Below are positions 1-12,712 of a stretch of DNA of 64,000 nucleotides, one piece after another. The DNA is from Dioscorea cayenensis subsp. rotundata (lineage: Eukaryota; Streptophyta; Magnoliopsida; Dioscoreales; Dioscoreaceae), in contig NC_052477.1 of the NCBI RefSeq assembly GCF_009730915.1, forward strand, positions 3,746,611 to 3,810,610, given 5' to 3'. Below the pieces are notes generated by a model that was not told the origin of the DNA, searched no databases, and saw nothing but the letters and a program-made list of their open reading frames with translations. Made by a program: the position numbers and the translations under genes. Positions within the stretch are counted from its first letter, which is position 1. Every line of letters begins with the position of its first letter.

Positions 1-682
1 ACTATAACTTATCTACCATGAAAAAAAATGAATGATAAGTTTTGCACCAATCCAAGCACCAAACTAGCTTCCAAATTGTCTTGCCGGGCACAATTTTGAA
101 GAAAACTAATATACTCCTTCATGTCAATTTACCATAAATTATCAACCCGCATTAATTGCCCAACTTTCCGACTTTCGATGCTACATAAAAACTCTTACAA
201 CTGCAAAAGATATATGTATATATCCTCATAATTCAAAGAAGCAACTATGGCTTTTATGCTATGAGTAATTAATAAAATTACCAGCCACGTAATATTTTGA
301 GATCATGAAGAGGTCTAGAAGATATTGAACCAATAGATGTAACGATTTCTTCGATCAAATCTTGACGGATGATGTCAATAATAGACTTGCAATACTTCTC
401 TCCCATACTAACAAAATGAATAAAATTATCATTAGTAATGTGCAAAAGAAATTTGAAGACAAACAATAATGAAAAAAAGCAATGAAGGAATATACATAGA
501 GGAAAATAAAATGTAGACCTAGATAAGAAAAGAAAAGCGTTCTAACAAATAGGAGAATAATGATCACTACAAATGCAAACTCCCAAACAAAGTTGTGATA
601 GATGGATGTGTATATATATATATATAGAAAAACAAAGAAAATAACACATAATAAATGTATGTATATATATACATAGAGAAAG

Positions 683-685
<3 letters not shown>

Positions 686-714
<29 letters not shown>
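686..714. repeat. (GA)n microsatellite
   Basis: An almost perfect GA dinucleotide run. On the minus strand it produces the spurious Ser-Leu-Ser-Leu open frames. Confidence 0.9.
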
Positions 715-716
<2 letters not shown>

Positions 717-1977
717 AACATAATTTGGAAAATGCACATTCCCTTTGATATGAAAATACTATGGAAAATAAATTGACTTTTAAATTATTAACCCAAGCAC
801 AAAAAAGTAATATGATGAAAAAATTGAAAGACAACAACATAATCAATAATAGATATTTCTCAACTTTTGATATTATATCGCAAGCCTATATAAGTTTCTC
901 CGCAACACTACATTATGTATTCTCACTAATAAGAGCCAGCTAATGACTTGAGAAAATTCTTTGACCAAATAACTGAAAAAATATTTATTTTTTCATGTAT
1001 ATATTTATTGAAAATATTGAAAATAAAAAACAAATCTTATCGTCTTGGACAGCGCATTGAGAACAGAATCTTTAATATTTTTGTCGAAAGATGCAAACAA
1101 ATTACAAAAAAAGTTATTTTTAAAAAACAATGACCATCAACTGTTAAATTGAAAGAAAAGTTAAATATAGATGCCTTATAACAGCAAAATCCTATGACAA
1201 ATGATATAACCATCTAATAGCTACAAAAAAGTCTTTTGTCAAATAAGCTCAAAGAAAAATATATGAATTGATGAAATATTGTGATAATTAAAATCAAATC
1301 TTACTTCCTTAGACAAAGAATCGACAAAAAAATCCTTGATATCTCTAATGACATATGCAAACAAAAAACATATGAAATTTTTAGTACTCAACTAATTTGT
1401 CAATATTTACTGATTTAAACTCTTATTTTATCTTATTGTTGAAGTTGTTAGAATTATGTTAAAATTTTGACTTCCAAATCTTTCTCAAATTTCTCATGGA
1501 TGATGGATTCTTCTAATTTTTAATCTTTTATCGATAAAATAGTTATGATAATTTTTTTAACATAATGTGATGGAGATGATAAGTTATCTTTTCTTAAATT
1601 CTTTTTGGTTTTCATTATATGATGGTTGTAAAAAATGACTAAATTCATCATATGTTTGCATGGAGTTTTATTCTATATATTTAACATAATAACAATAATT
1701 CTAAAAAAAATTGAAAAAAAAAAACACCAATCAACATGCTCCAAATGGCAAGGAGTTAGGCTCAAATTTCATCAATCAATTTTAACATAATAAATTTTTT
1801 TAAAAGGTTAGACCAAAAATAAAGTTAGGCTCCCATCCCTTCAAGACTCATCAATCCATTCCAATGCAATCTATCATAATAAAATTTGCAAAATAAAAAT
1901 AAAAAATAAAAATCCACCAATTAGCATGCACCAATCATATTGCTCCAAATAGCATATCAAAGCTCTTAGGGTTTTTT

Positions 1978-1982
<5 letters not shown>

Positions 1983-2054
<72 letters not shown>

Positions 2055-2129
2055 CAAAAATGCTTTTGGATTGGGTTTTGGTTTTTAAATATATATATTT
2101 TTAAATGCGTTTGGATTGGGGTTTTTATA

Positions 2130-2166
<37 letters not shown>
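1983..2166. repeat. (AT)n microsatellites
   Basis: Two long TA/AT tracts (about 1983-2051 and 2132-2166) flank a short TTTGGATTGGGTTT-containing segment. Further AT tracts elsewhere in the window include 30396-30418, 30901-30922, 35806-35828, 38504-38530, 39870-39902, 48632-48676, 50296-50331, 54282-54313 and 55038-55065. Confidence 0.9.
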
Positions 2167-2169
<3 letters not shown>

Positions 2170-2272
2170 TGGAACAATATGATTAGGGTTTTTGGTTTTA
2201 CAAGTTGATCCCTTAAGAGCCTTGGCATGCCATTTGGATTGGTTTTTTTTAATATATATATATATATAATAG

Positions 2273-2670
2273 ATCATATTGGAATTTATTTATTTTATTA
2301 TTTTACAATTACAAATAAGAAAAAATCACATATATCTATATATATATATGAAAAACAATTGGAAAAAGTGAAAATAAAATTACAATAGATAAAATCATGC
2401 CTATATTTATATATGTATGAAAAATAATTTATTATTTGATGAAATTTGTCAATAGGTAAAATTCAATGCTTTTGGATTGGGTTTGTTTATATATATATAT
2501 AAAAAAACACAATCATATTGGAATTTATTTATTTTATTGTTTTACAATTACAAATAAGAAAAAATCGCATATATCTATATATATATATATATGAAAAAGA
2601 ATTGGAAAAAGTGGAAAATAAAATTACAATAGACAAAATCATGCCTATATTTATATGTGTATGAAAAATA
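2273..2670. repeat. Direct duplication of about 160 bp
   Basis: Segments of about 2273-2432 and 2513-2670 share the same order of blocks (TCATATTGGAATTTATT, then ACAATTACAAATAAG, then a TA tract, then ATGCCTATATTTATAT). They differ by a few substitutions and by TA-tract length. Both copies recur inverted near 9175-9498, so the duplication is older than the inversion or was copied with it. Confidence 0.75.
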
Positions 2671-2723
2671 ATAAAAAACAATTAAACTAACATTAAAAAA
2701 CAAAAAGATAATGGATTAATATC

Positions 2724-2758
<35 letters not shown>

Positions 2759-5221
2759 CATGTGTATGTATTGAGGGGAAGATGGTGGGTTGATGTGGGA
2801 TCCACTCACTATTATTTATCTAAATAATTGTTAATTGAGTGGATGATCAAATTGTTTGATTTTTTATAAATCAAGGGTTTTATTTGCAAATAAACAACCT
2901 TATCTTCCAATCTAAACAAATTTTCACTTTGAAATCTCTCTCACTTTCCCTTTTGTTCTTCTCCTTAAATCACTGGCACGACCGACGATGGACGACCGAC
3001 GGTGGACGGCTCAAATCGTCGTTTGCAAGCGAGAATGCGAGATGGCGACTAGATCCGACTGTGGAGGAGGAACAAGCATTTACATTACGGAGGTAAATGG
3101 CATCGTCTTGAGTCTCTGTTCATCTTCACAGTTTTCTTAGGGTTAGCGTGGAACCCACCCTCGCCACGCCGGAGTGCGTCGCCAGAAGCCACGTGACGGA
3201 AAACCTGGTGTCATTCCACGGACTTACTCCTCAAGATGGACAGCGAGAGATTTGAGCTAAGCTGTAGGTAATTCTTCTAGAATAACTCCATCATTGCTCA
3301 ATGCTGTTTCAGAATAGGTTCAACATATACCTAGAACCTAATGGCTATTTAGGATAATGAATGAATGATACACAAGCATATTTATCCTCAAGGCCTTATC
3401 AGCAACAATCAATTATTGCTCAATCATTAGGCTAATCAATAATTCACAAACATTTGGTAATATTCTTCTACAAATAGCCATTCGCAATGTTAGAAATGGT
3501 TATTATTGAATGCTCTTGATTACAAGCTTGGTCTTAGTATCGATTTGAGGTTTGCAGCTATTTATTTTTGGCCTTTAGCTTTAATTGTTTGATGTCTGCT
3601 GATGTTTCATAAAGTTGCAATTGTTCTATGTATACACAAATATGAATTGAAATCATCTCTCTGGCTATAACCTACATGATGATGTTCATGAGTTGTGTTT
3701 ATCTACCTAATGTTCTTTGTTATATGGCTTAAATTCCATGAGAATTTCAAATACAAAAGTGCTTACCTTTGTTTGATTTCATGCATTAGAAACAAATTAT
3801 AATTGATGGACTTATTCATATCATGATTGTTCCCAGCTACCGTCCTTATTCATCATCACTTCTTTGTTTTTCCATTCCAAGATCTTTGCATGTTTTACAT
3901 TTATTTATGTTATTTGTTATATACATAATATTATTATTATGTAATATATAATATGATGATTTCATGATTTACATTTAAATTTGTTCTCTTGTGTTTGGTA
4001 AAGTTACTTTTCTGGTTATTAGCTGTTATTTTCTCAGTTTTTACATTGCACTCAGATTATCTTCCACATAAATTATTAAAAATATCCTTGTGTAGCTTTC
4101 TTTCTTTTAAGGAAATGTCACAGGGAAAAATATCAAATGGTCCATGGTTTTTATTAATTAAGAGGCAATTATGGGAATCATTTGATGTGGATAGATATTA
4201 TATTAACAGTTGGTGTTTGACGTGTATATATATGTTGGTATTCATTTGATGTGTATTTGCCAGGTTGTGTTTAGTTAGTTTTTTTTTTTTTTGTTTTTAG
4301 CATAGCTGAACAGCATTAGTAAACCATGTCATGCACAAATATGGACAGATTAATTAATAATTGAAGTGGACACTAGAAAGACCAATAGGAGAAGATTAAG
4401 AATAATATTTTCATTACAATCACAAATTAATTTATGTACAAAGACATGGTATGTTCTTATGTCATTAGAAAAACAAATCTTTCTTGCAATAAGGAAAATT
4501 TTAGACATCTTCTTCCAAAATTTGTTCTTTGTCTACTAATTCATACAATGAGATTTTGCATACATAATATATCAGGGTAATCATGTTGGTTTTTCTTTTA
4601 CACAAGTCATGCAATGAGCTTCAAGTATATTTCCCAACTTAAACCCCCGGCCAAAACCGGATAGTCAAGATCGAGTAACAAGGATATGGGATTGTTATGT
4701 CCCAACTTCAAACAGGGTTTCTTGGTATTGCATTCTTGGCAAATCGATAGCCGGTACTTAGAGATAGTTTCTGAGATATACATACTTATTTAGAAGCTTT
4801 AATTGATATAACACAAATCATTATGCATATACATCGTAATTTACAATGGACACATAATTACTAGGGAGATGCGATACATGTTCAAATTAGGGATTTTTGA
4901 TTGCCCAAAGTTTCAAGAAAAAAACTTATTGAAGGTTCGGTCTACAAGAATCTGCATTCCAAGTAATTCGATCGAATATCCGATATTTATCAACCACAAG
5001 AGAATTTGCTATCCTTTTTTTAGCTCCATTACCCAGCTGGCATTAATACCTGATGATCCTACTCCCTATCCTCGATATCACTTTGAGTTTCTAGATCGGG
5101 AAAAAATGACACCGCAAGCAAATTCTAACAAATATTTGATAGGTAAAATTATTCCTACAAAGTTTAAATATATTATTGTTTGTTTAACTATAAACTAATG
5201 TTTGAATTTATTATGTAGATG
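2347..5221 (+). repeat. Left arm of giant inverted repeat
   Basis: This arm of about 2.87 kb is the reverse complement, with a few percent divergence, of 6645-9498. Matching landmarks include the leader block at 2884-3096 (versus 8762-8974), the block at 3989-4249 (versus 7607-7870) and the RPA exon blocks at 4614-5150 (versus 6725-7250). Homology stops at 5221, just after the position of an intron 3' end. Differences concentrate in homopolymers and in the GC-rich part at 2980-3200. The arms and a 1.4-kb spacer could form a very long hairpin transcript if read through. Confidence 0.9.
4614..5150 (+). pseudogene. Broken inverted copy of the RPA70-like gene, 5' half
   Basis: The plus strand carries copies of the first two coding blocks of the RPA70-like gene found on the minus strand at 5457-7250. 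The ATG at 4614 corresponds to the presumed start there. The second block (about 4865-5147) has an extra T in a T run, extra A's in an A run and a missing G, so the frame is lost. An open stretch rejoins as residues LFFSSITQLALIPDDPTPYP-like sequence near 5017-5070. The copy ends where the third coding exon would begin, so it cannot make the later OB folds or the zinc-binding region. It was probably created by the inverted duplication. Confidence 0.7.
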
Positions 5222-5456
5222 TTTGTTTAACTATAATCAATGTATCTCATTTTGTGTTCTCAGACTCTTACCTTCTCTGTTTCTTAGCTGGAGATTTTAC
5301 TAATGCTAAATCTTGTGGAAGGCCAACTTGTAAAAAGGATTCAAGTGTGTCATTTGTGTCATTTGAGGGTTTTGTTTCTGTATTCTCCGATTTATCATCC
5401 ATAGTGGATTGGGTAAATGCTAGTTGTACTTTTCATGTTTGGGTAGAACTTTGGCC

Positions 5457-7250
5457 TTATAGTTGAATTGGCTTTATTCTGTAAATTCTATAAGTCAAGA
5501 TATCATCTTTAATTGCTTTTGGAGGCAGGCCAATAGTAAAGGTAAATTTTTTCTTCACTACAACAGCTATTTTCTCTGGAACTATTGTTTGTGATATTTC
5601 TTCAATAGCTTGCAAAAAATCCACATTAAGAATTGGCATTAATTCAACTTGTTTGTCGAAAGTTGTAATTTCCATATCAGCAATTTCATCTTTAATTATC
5701 ATCCGCAGTCTTAACCTGTAAAAGGGCAGGGCAATATAAATGTTAATTAATGACACAAGAACTATATATATTAGTGTTTGCAACACTTACGTCAACTTTG
5801 GAATTCCTTGGCCATGGTCATAGCAAGCAAGCTCACCATTTTCTGTTTCAATCATGACTTTTTTGCATATATTGCAAGAATAAAAAAACCAACCATTTGA
5901 AGTATCGATTTGCTCTACCCAAGCATCACATGTAAATAGTGTGTTCTGTATGGAATAGGCATATTGGTAGTTTTAGCTCAATTGTATTAATCTCCTATAC
6001 TACCTTTTGCTTTGTGGTTTTTGAAATTTGATTAAATTTAGTTTACTTACACCAATTGTAGCAGGTGAAAATTGCAACAGCTAAACAATTGTAGCATATT
6101 TAGCTTCTTGAATTCTTTGTTGCATATTTGGAATTTCACTTGAAAAAGCTAGTAATTGCACTGGTTGTTCTCCAAGCTTTTGTCTGCATTAGCATTAAAT
6201 GATAAATATTATGTAACATGTTAGAGTAATAATAATGATAATATAGAGTAGCTTCTATTATAAATGATTTGCTCACTGTTGTTGTATTGCTTTTGTCTCA
6301 GGAATATCCAAATTGATATAGATCTTCGTAGCTGAAGTTGAAGCTATATAGATTATTCCTAATAAACAATTAGAAAATGTTACTATTTTGCAATATTTAT
6401 ACGAAGTTATTTAATTATTTTCCTTTGGATTACCTTGGAATGTCTTTATAGTTGTTCCAACAAATAGAAGCACAGGATTTGGTCGGATCTGAAGGAGTTT
6501 GTTGGCATTTAATTGAGGCAAAGTTGATTCCCCTTTTTTCTTACCTTGCTTCTTTTAGTATAACATCTCTTTTTTCCACAATTTTTTCATATTTGGTCAA
6601 TTGAACATTCTGAATTGGGCCAATGGATATTAGAGTTCCAATTGCATCCACATAATAAATTCAGACATTAGTTTATAGTTAAACAAAACAATAATATATT
6701 TAAACTTTGTAGGAATAATTTTACCTATCAAATATTTGTTAGAATTTGCTTGCGGTGTCATTTTTTCCCGATCTAGAAACTCAAAGTGATATCGAGGATA
6801 GGGAGTAGGATCATCAGGTATTAATGCCAGCTGGGTAATGGAGCTAAAAAGGATAGCAAATTCTCTTGTGGTTGATAAATATCGGATATTCGGTCGAATT
6901 ACTTGGAATGCAGCATTCTTGTAGACTGAACCTTCAATAAGTTTTTCTTGAAACTTTGGGCAATCAAAATCCCTAATTTGAACATGTATCGCATCTCCCT
7001 AGTAATTATGTGTCCATTGTAAATTACAGTGTATATGCATAATGATTTGTGTTATATCAATTAAAGCTTCTAAATAAGTATGTATATCTGTAAAACTATC
7101 TCTAAGTACCTGGCTATCAGTTGCCAAGAATGCAATACCAAGAAACCTGTTTGAAGTTGGGACATAACAATCCCATATCCTTGTTACTCTGATCTTGACT
7201 ATCTGGTTTTGGCCGGGGGGTTTAAGTTGGGAAATATACTTGAAGCTCAT
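5457..7250 (-). pseudogene. RPA70-like single-strand DNA-binding protein, probably broken
   Basis: Conceptual splicing on the minus strand gives blocks at 7110-7250, 6725-6998, 6545-6647, about 6434-6490, 6277-6358, 6051-6183, 5791-5945 and 5457-5715. The first opens with MSFKYISQLKPPGQNQ and KIRVTRIWD, the start of the RPA70 DNA-binding domain A. The second includes GDAIHVQIRDFDCPKF and EKLIEG. Later blocks include VGTTIKTFQG and STSATKIYINLDIPE (domain B), then a zinc-ribbon-like CNIC...CYDH and the C-terminal OB region ending KDDILTYRIYRIKPIQL. RPA binds single-stranded DNA in replication and repair, and RPA-like genes of this type are also carried by plant Helitrons. Damage seen: an in-frame TAG near 6080 where related proteins have Glu, an acceptor reading GG instead of AG before 6647, and a doubtful junction before the 6490 block. 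No Rep/helicase is visible. Confidence 0.65.
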
Positions 7251-9498
7251 TGCATGACTTGTGTAAAGAAAAAAAAAACCAACATGATTACCTGATATAT
7301 TATGTATGCAAAATCTCATTGTATGAATTAGTAGACAAAGAACAAATTTTGGAAGAAGATGTCTAAAATTTTCCTTATTGCAAGAAAGATTTGTTTTTCT
7401 AATGACATAAGAACATACCATGTCTTTGTACATAAATTAATTTGTGATTGTAATGAAAATATTATTCTTAATCTTCTCCTATTGGTCTTTCTAGTGTCCA
7501 CTTCAATTATTAATTAATCGTCCATATTTGTGCATGACATGGTTTTACTAATGCTGTTCACCTATGCTAAAAAAACACTAACTAAACACAACCTCGCAAA
7601 TACACATCAAATGAATACCAACATATATATACACGTCAAACACCAACTGTTAATATAATATCTATCCACATCAAATGATTCCCATAATTGCCTCTTAATT
7701 AATAAAAACCATGGACCATTTGATATTTTTCCCTGTGACATTTCCTTAAAAGAAAGAAAGCTACACAAGGATATTTTTAATAATTTATGTGGAAGATAAT
7801 CCGAGTGCAATGTAAAAACCGAGAAAAATAACATTAATAACCCGGAAAAAGTAACTTTTACCAAACACAAGAGAACAAATTTAAATGTAAATCATGAAAT
7901 CATCATATTATATATTACATAATAATAATATTATGTATATAACAAATAACATAAATAAATGTAAAACATGCAAAGATCTTGGAATGGAAAAAAACAAAGA
8001 AAGTGATGATGAATAAGGACGGTGAGTGGGAACAATCATGATATGAATAAGTCCATCAATTATAATTTGTTTCTAATGCATGAAATCAAACAAAGGTAAG
8101 CACTTTTTGTATTTGAAATTCTCATGGAATTTAAGCCATATAACAAAGAACATTAGGTAGATAAACACAACTCATGAACATCATCATGTAGGTTATAGCC
8201 AGAGAGATGATTTCAATTCATATTTGTGTATACATAGAACAATTGCAACTTTATGAAACATCAGCAGACATCAAACAATTAAAGCTAAAGGCCAAAAATA
8301 AATAGCTGCAAACCTCAAATCGATACTAAGACCAAGCTTGTAATCAAGAGCATTCAATAATAACCATTTCTAACATTGCGAATGGCTATTTGTAGAAGAA
8401 TATTACCAAATGTTTGTGAATTATTGATTAGCCTAATGATTGAGCAATAATTGATTGTTGCTGATAAGGCCTTGAGGATAAATATGCTTGTGTATCATTC
8501 ATTCATTATCCTAAATAGCCATTAGGTTCTAGGTATATGTTGAACCTATTCTGAAACAGCATTGAGCAATGATGGAGTTATTCTAGAAGAATTACCTACG
8601 ACTTTAGCTCAAATCTCATTGTCCATCTTGAGGAGTAAGTCCGTGGAATGACACCAGGTTTTCCGTCACGTGGCTTCACGGCGCGACTCGGCGTGGCGAG
8701 TGGGTTCCACGCTAACCCTAAGAAAAGCGTGAAGATGAACAGAGACTCAAGACGATGCCATTTACCTCCGTAATGTAAATGCTTGTCCCTCCTCCACAGT
8801 CGGATCTAGTCGCCATCTCGCATTCTCGCTGCAAGCGACGATTTGAGCCGTCCCACCGTCGGGTCGTCCATCGCGTACGTGCCGTTGATTTAAGGAGAAG
8901 AACAAAAGGGAAAGTGAGAGAGATTTCAAAGTGAAAATTTGTTTAGATTGGAAGATAAGGTTGTTTATTTGCAAATAAAACCCTTGATTTATAAAAAATC
9001 AAACAATTTGATCATCCACTCAATTAACAATTATTTAGATAAATAATAGTGAGTGGATCCCACATCAACCCACCATCTTCCCCTCAATACATACACATGC
9101 ACACACACACACATATATATATATGATATTAATCCATTATCTTTTTGTTTTTTAATGTTAGTTTAATTGTTTTTTTATTATTTTTCATACACATATAAAT
9201 ATAGGCATGATTTTGTCTATTGTAATTTTATTTTCCACTTTTTCCAATTCTTTTTCATATATATATATATATATAGATATGTCGATTTTTCTTATTTGTA
9301 ATTGTAAAACAATAAAAATAAATAAATTCCAATATGATTGTGTAATATATATATATAAACAAACCCAATCCAAAAGCATTGAATTTTACCTATTGACAAA
9401 TTTCATCAAATAATAAATTATTTTTCATACATATATAAATATAGGCATGATTTTATCTATTGTAATTTTATTTTCACTTTTTCCAATTGTTTTTCATA
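6645..9498 (-). repeat. Right arm of giant inverted repeat
   Basis: Reverse-complement partner of 2347-5221. It includes the 5' half of the RPA70-like gene, its long upstream region with a 779-bp-scale AT-rich intron-like stretch, and a GC-rich leader block at 8640-8890. The RPA frame is better preserved here than in the left arm. The arm ends 16 bases before the assembly gap, so the true outer boundary may not be represented. Confidence 0.9.
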
Positions 9499-9514
9499 GC
9501 AATACGTAACTTCC

Positions 9515-10514
9515 NNNNNNNNNNNNNNNNNNNNNNNNNNNNNNNNNNNNNNNNNNNNNNNNNNNNNNNNNNNNNNNNNNNNNNNNNNNNNNNNNNNNNN
9601 NNNNNNNNNNNNNNNNNNNNNNNNNNNNNNNNNNNNNNNNNNNNNNNNNNNNNNNNNNNNNNNNNNNNNNNNNNNNNNNNNNNNNNNNNNNNNNNNNNNN
9701 NNNNNNNNNNNNNNNNNNNNNNNNNNNNNNNNNNNNNNNNNNNNNNNNNNNNNNNNNNNNNNNNNNNNNNNNNNNNNNNNNNNNNNNNNNNNNNNNNNNN
9801 NNNNNNNNNNNNNNNNNNNNNNNNNNNNNNNNNNNNNNNNNNNNNNNNNNNNNNNNNNNNNNNNNNNNNNNNNNNNNNNNNNNNNNNNNNNNNNNNNNNN
9901 NNNNNNNNNNNNNNNNNNNNNNNNNNNNNNNNNNNNNNNNNNNNNNNNNNNNNNNNNNNNNNNNNNNNNNNNNNNNNNNNNNNNNNNNNNNNNNNNNNNN
10001 NNNNNNNNNNNNNNNNNNNNNNNNNNNNNNNNNNNNNNNNNNNNNNNNNNNNNNNNNNNNNNNNNNNNNNNNNNNNNNNNNNNNNNNNNNNNNNNNNNNN
10101 NNNNNNNNNNNNNNNNNNNNNNNNNNNNNNNNNNNNNNNNNNNNNNNNNNNNNNNNNNNNNNNNNNNNNNNNNNNNNNNNNNNNNNNNNNNNNNNNNNNN
10201 NNNNNNNNNNNNNNNNNNNNNNNNNNNNNNNNNNNNNNNNNNNNNNNNNNNNNNNNNNNNNNNNNNNNNNNNNNNNNNNNNNNNNNNNNNNNNNNNNNNN
10301 NNNNNNNNNNNNNNNNNNNNNNNNNNNNNNNNNNNNNNNNNNNNNNNNNNNNNNNNNNNNNNNNNNNNNNNNNNNNNNNNNNNNNNNNNNNNNNNNNNNN
10401 NNNNNNNNNNNNNNNNNNNNNNNNNNNNNNNNNNNNNNNNNNNNNNNNNNNNNNNNNNNNNNNNNNNNNNNNNNNNNNNNNNNNNNNNNNNNNNNNNNNN
10501 NNNNNNNNNNNNNN
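9515..10514. other. Assembly gap (exactly 1000 N)
   Basis: The run of N is exactly 1000 bases, the size of an arbitrary scaffold spacer rather than a measured gap. It begins 16 bases after the end of the right inverted-repeat arm, where a foldback would be hard to assemble. Confidence 0.99.
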
Positions 10515-12373
10515 AATTTCTTGTTGTAAAACCGATTTTCCATGGCTTTATGAGTAGGTTGGTAAATGTCTTGTTAACTATTTAACCATGGTTAAATTAG
10601 TTAACCTTGGGTTTAGTTAAGGGTTAAGTTTGTGGAGCCTATAAGGCCCTTAGTTTGTAAAATGTGAGTATCCCCAGATCATTCACCACACCTATCCCAT
10701 CCTCATCACTTGCATCCTTATCCCTTGTTCGATGAAATAAAGTAATCCGTTTCCTTTGTGAGATATATTTCTCTCTCCCTTGTTTATGCATATGTGTCTC
10801 TCTCTACTCTCTAATGCTTAGAGCTTACGCGCTCGTAGCCTTTCACTTTCCTTGGACTTGGGCCAGTACACACCGAAGTAAGTTGAAAGCGTCCACAATG
10901 GTCTCAGTGCCCAGTGAGGACTCTAGTGGTGTCAGGAGCTCACGGTTTTCTACCAACCGCGACTTTCTGAGGTAGTCACTTATCGTGCAAGGATAAACCC
11001 TTAGCAGGGTCAACGCGTGATATGAATGGTAAAGTTTTATCTTGGTATTATAACTTTTATTGATCCATGAATTTTTATAAAAACCAAAAAATGTGTTTTG
11101 TTTTCAAAGATCTTAGAAGTGGGCTAAAAAGCACACCTAATGGTCTTCGTTTAATTACAATTGTGGCTATATGATATAGCTTGGTAATCTTGCCTCAGTT
11201 TTGACTTCCTTATTTAAACCACATATTGAAAGAACATTTTCTAATTGAGTAATCACCCAAATGAAATGCAAAGATTTGAAGGTAGAGGGACTCTACAAGG
11301 ATCGCCTCGATTACAAATGTGGAAAGGGTCAATAGGGTCCCTAAGGCAGTTTGAAAAAGAATGCTGTAGAAAGTATGTTCATGATGAAAAGTTTAGAAGA
11401 TTTCTTTTAATAAATTTTAAAGAAGGAAAATTAAAATTTTTATTTTTGAAAAAGAAAACTTGAACTTAAATTAAATCTTTTATATGAAAAGAGTTAATCT
11501 AACTGGTATAAGGAGTAAGACAAACTAAACATCGTAAGCAGTACCATGAAGAAGGACGGAGAGTCCGTTAAAGAAAAAGCGATTGTGGAGGTAAGTCTTA
11601 ACTCTGAAAATTGGAAAGATTATACTCTCACATATTAAGAGATACTCATGATGCTTGAGTCGCTAAGAGCATCTTGGTATTCTTACTATCCAAGATAGAG
11701 TGAAACTTTAGAACTTAAAAAATCCATAAAAATTAAAAAACCAACAAAACCAAACAAAAATAGAATTTTTTTACTTTCAATAAATATGGATCAAGTAAAA
11801 TTATTTGCTAAGGTTAATCTTCTATCATATTAAATGTTGTGGACCTTGTTGTGTCATAAGTATTTCCTTACTTTTTCTTATTTGTTTAAATTTTATTTTA
11901 TTGCAAAAGTAGTAGTTACATTTAATTTCTGCAAAGTAGAAGTACCAAGTAAATTTTATTTTTTACAAATTTTATTTCAACGGCCAAAAATATAAAACAA
12001 AGAAAACAAAATAATCAACAAAACTAAGTAATAATAAATGAATCTAAAAATAAGTAAATTAAAAATAATCAATCAAAGAAAAACAATTAATCAAATTAAT
12101 GATAAATCAAGCAAAAATAAGTAAAAATAAAATAAAAAAGTAAGCAAGTGTTAAAATAAATTAAATCAAATGATCAATGTTTCAAATTATTAAGAACGTA
12201 ATAGAAAAAATAATCGTAATGCAAGTAATAATAATCTTATTAATTATAGCTATTATAATAAACAATATAATAACATTAAGAAATATAATGAACAATATTA
12301 AAGAAGAGAAAAATAATACTTTTTATTAAAATTAATAATTCAAAAAGAAATAATATCAAAATAAGAAACAATA

Positions 12374-12577
12374 ATGGATACAAAAATAGAAGAAAAAATT
12401 GAAAAAATATATCCAAGATATGACTGGATAGTAGATTTTGAAGAATTACCAGAAAATATAGACGATATAAATTTTTTCATAGAATGTAGATATGATAAAT
12501 ATAGCTATCTAACAAAATTAAAAATAGGAGAAAATTATATAATAGAAGAAATTAATACTTTTGAAGATAAAGAATAA
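12374..12577 (+). CDS. Unrecognised A-rich 67-aa frame
   Basis: An ATG-initiated frame of 67 codons, rich in Ile, Glu, Lys, Tyr and Asp, with strong use of A-ending codons. That base use differs from the host genes of this window. It is followed by further short acidic frames up to about 12690. No domain was recognised. It could be a fragment of the possible viral remnant around it, or chance in A-rich DNA. Confidence 0.25.
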   Translation: MDTKIEEKIEKIYPRYDWIVDFEELPENIDDINFFIECRYDKYSYLTKLKIGENYIIEEINTFEDKE

Positions 12578-12712
12578 ACATATATAATGGAATAAATAAA
12601 CAATAATGAAGAAGATGAAGAATATTAAGAAATGATTAGACAATTAGAAGAAATTAATATAGAAGAAATAATGATGAATGTATAATCAAGAGCAAGGAGT
12701 ATATTTTTTCAG

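Larger units (their letters stand above)
1..2346. other. AT-rich intergenic DNA
   Basis: No protein-like reading frame is seen. The stretch holds diverged low-copy repeats: segments near 955-1120 and 1225-1360 look like an old tandem pair, and a 'TTTGGATTGGGTTT' motif recurs between (AT)n tracts at 2060-2240. The open frames here are low-complexity (GA and TATA tracts, Lys/Asn/Ile-rich) and are not called as genes. Confidence 0.6.

Noticed and set aside
355..846. 163-aa minus-strand frame
   Set aside because: It is produced by the (GA)n and TATA tracts: Ser-Leu and Tyr-Ile runs with no domain.
5254..5466. 70-aa plus-strand frame in the inverted-repeat spacer
   Set aside because: It runs antisense to and beyond the 3' end of the RPA70-like gene and has no recognisable domain.
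9487..10557. Two long open frames across the N run
   Set aside because: They consist almost entirely of unknown residues over the assembly gap.
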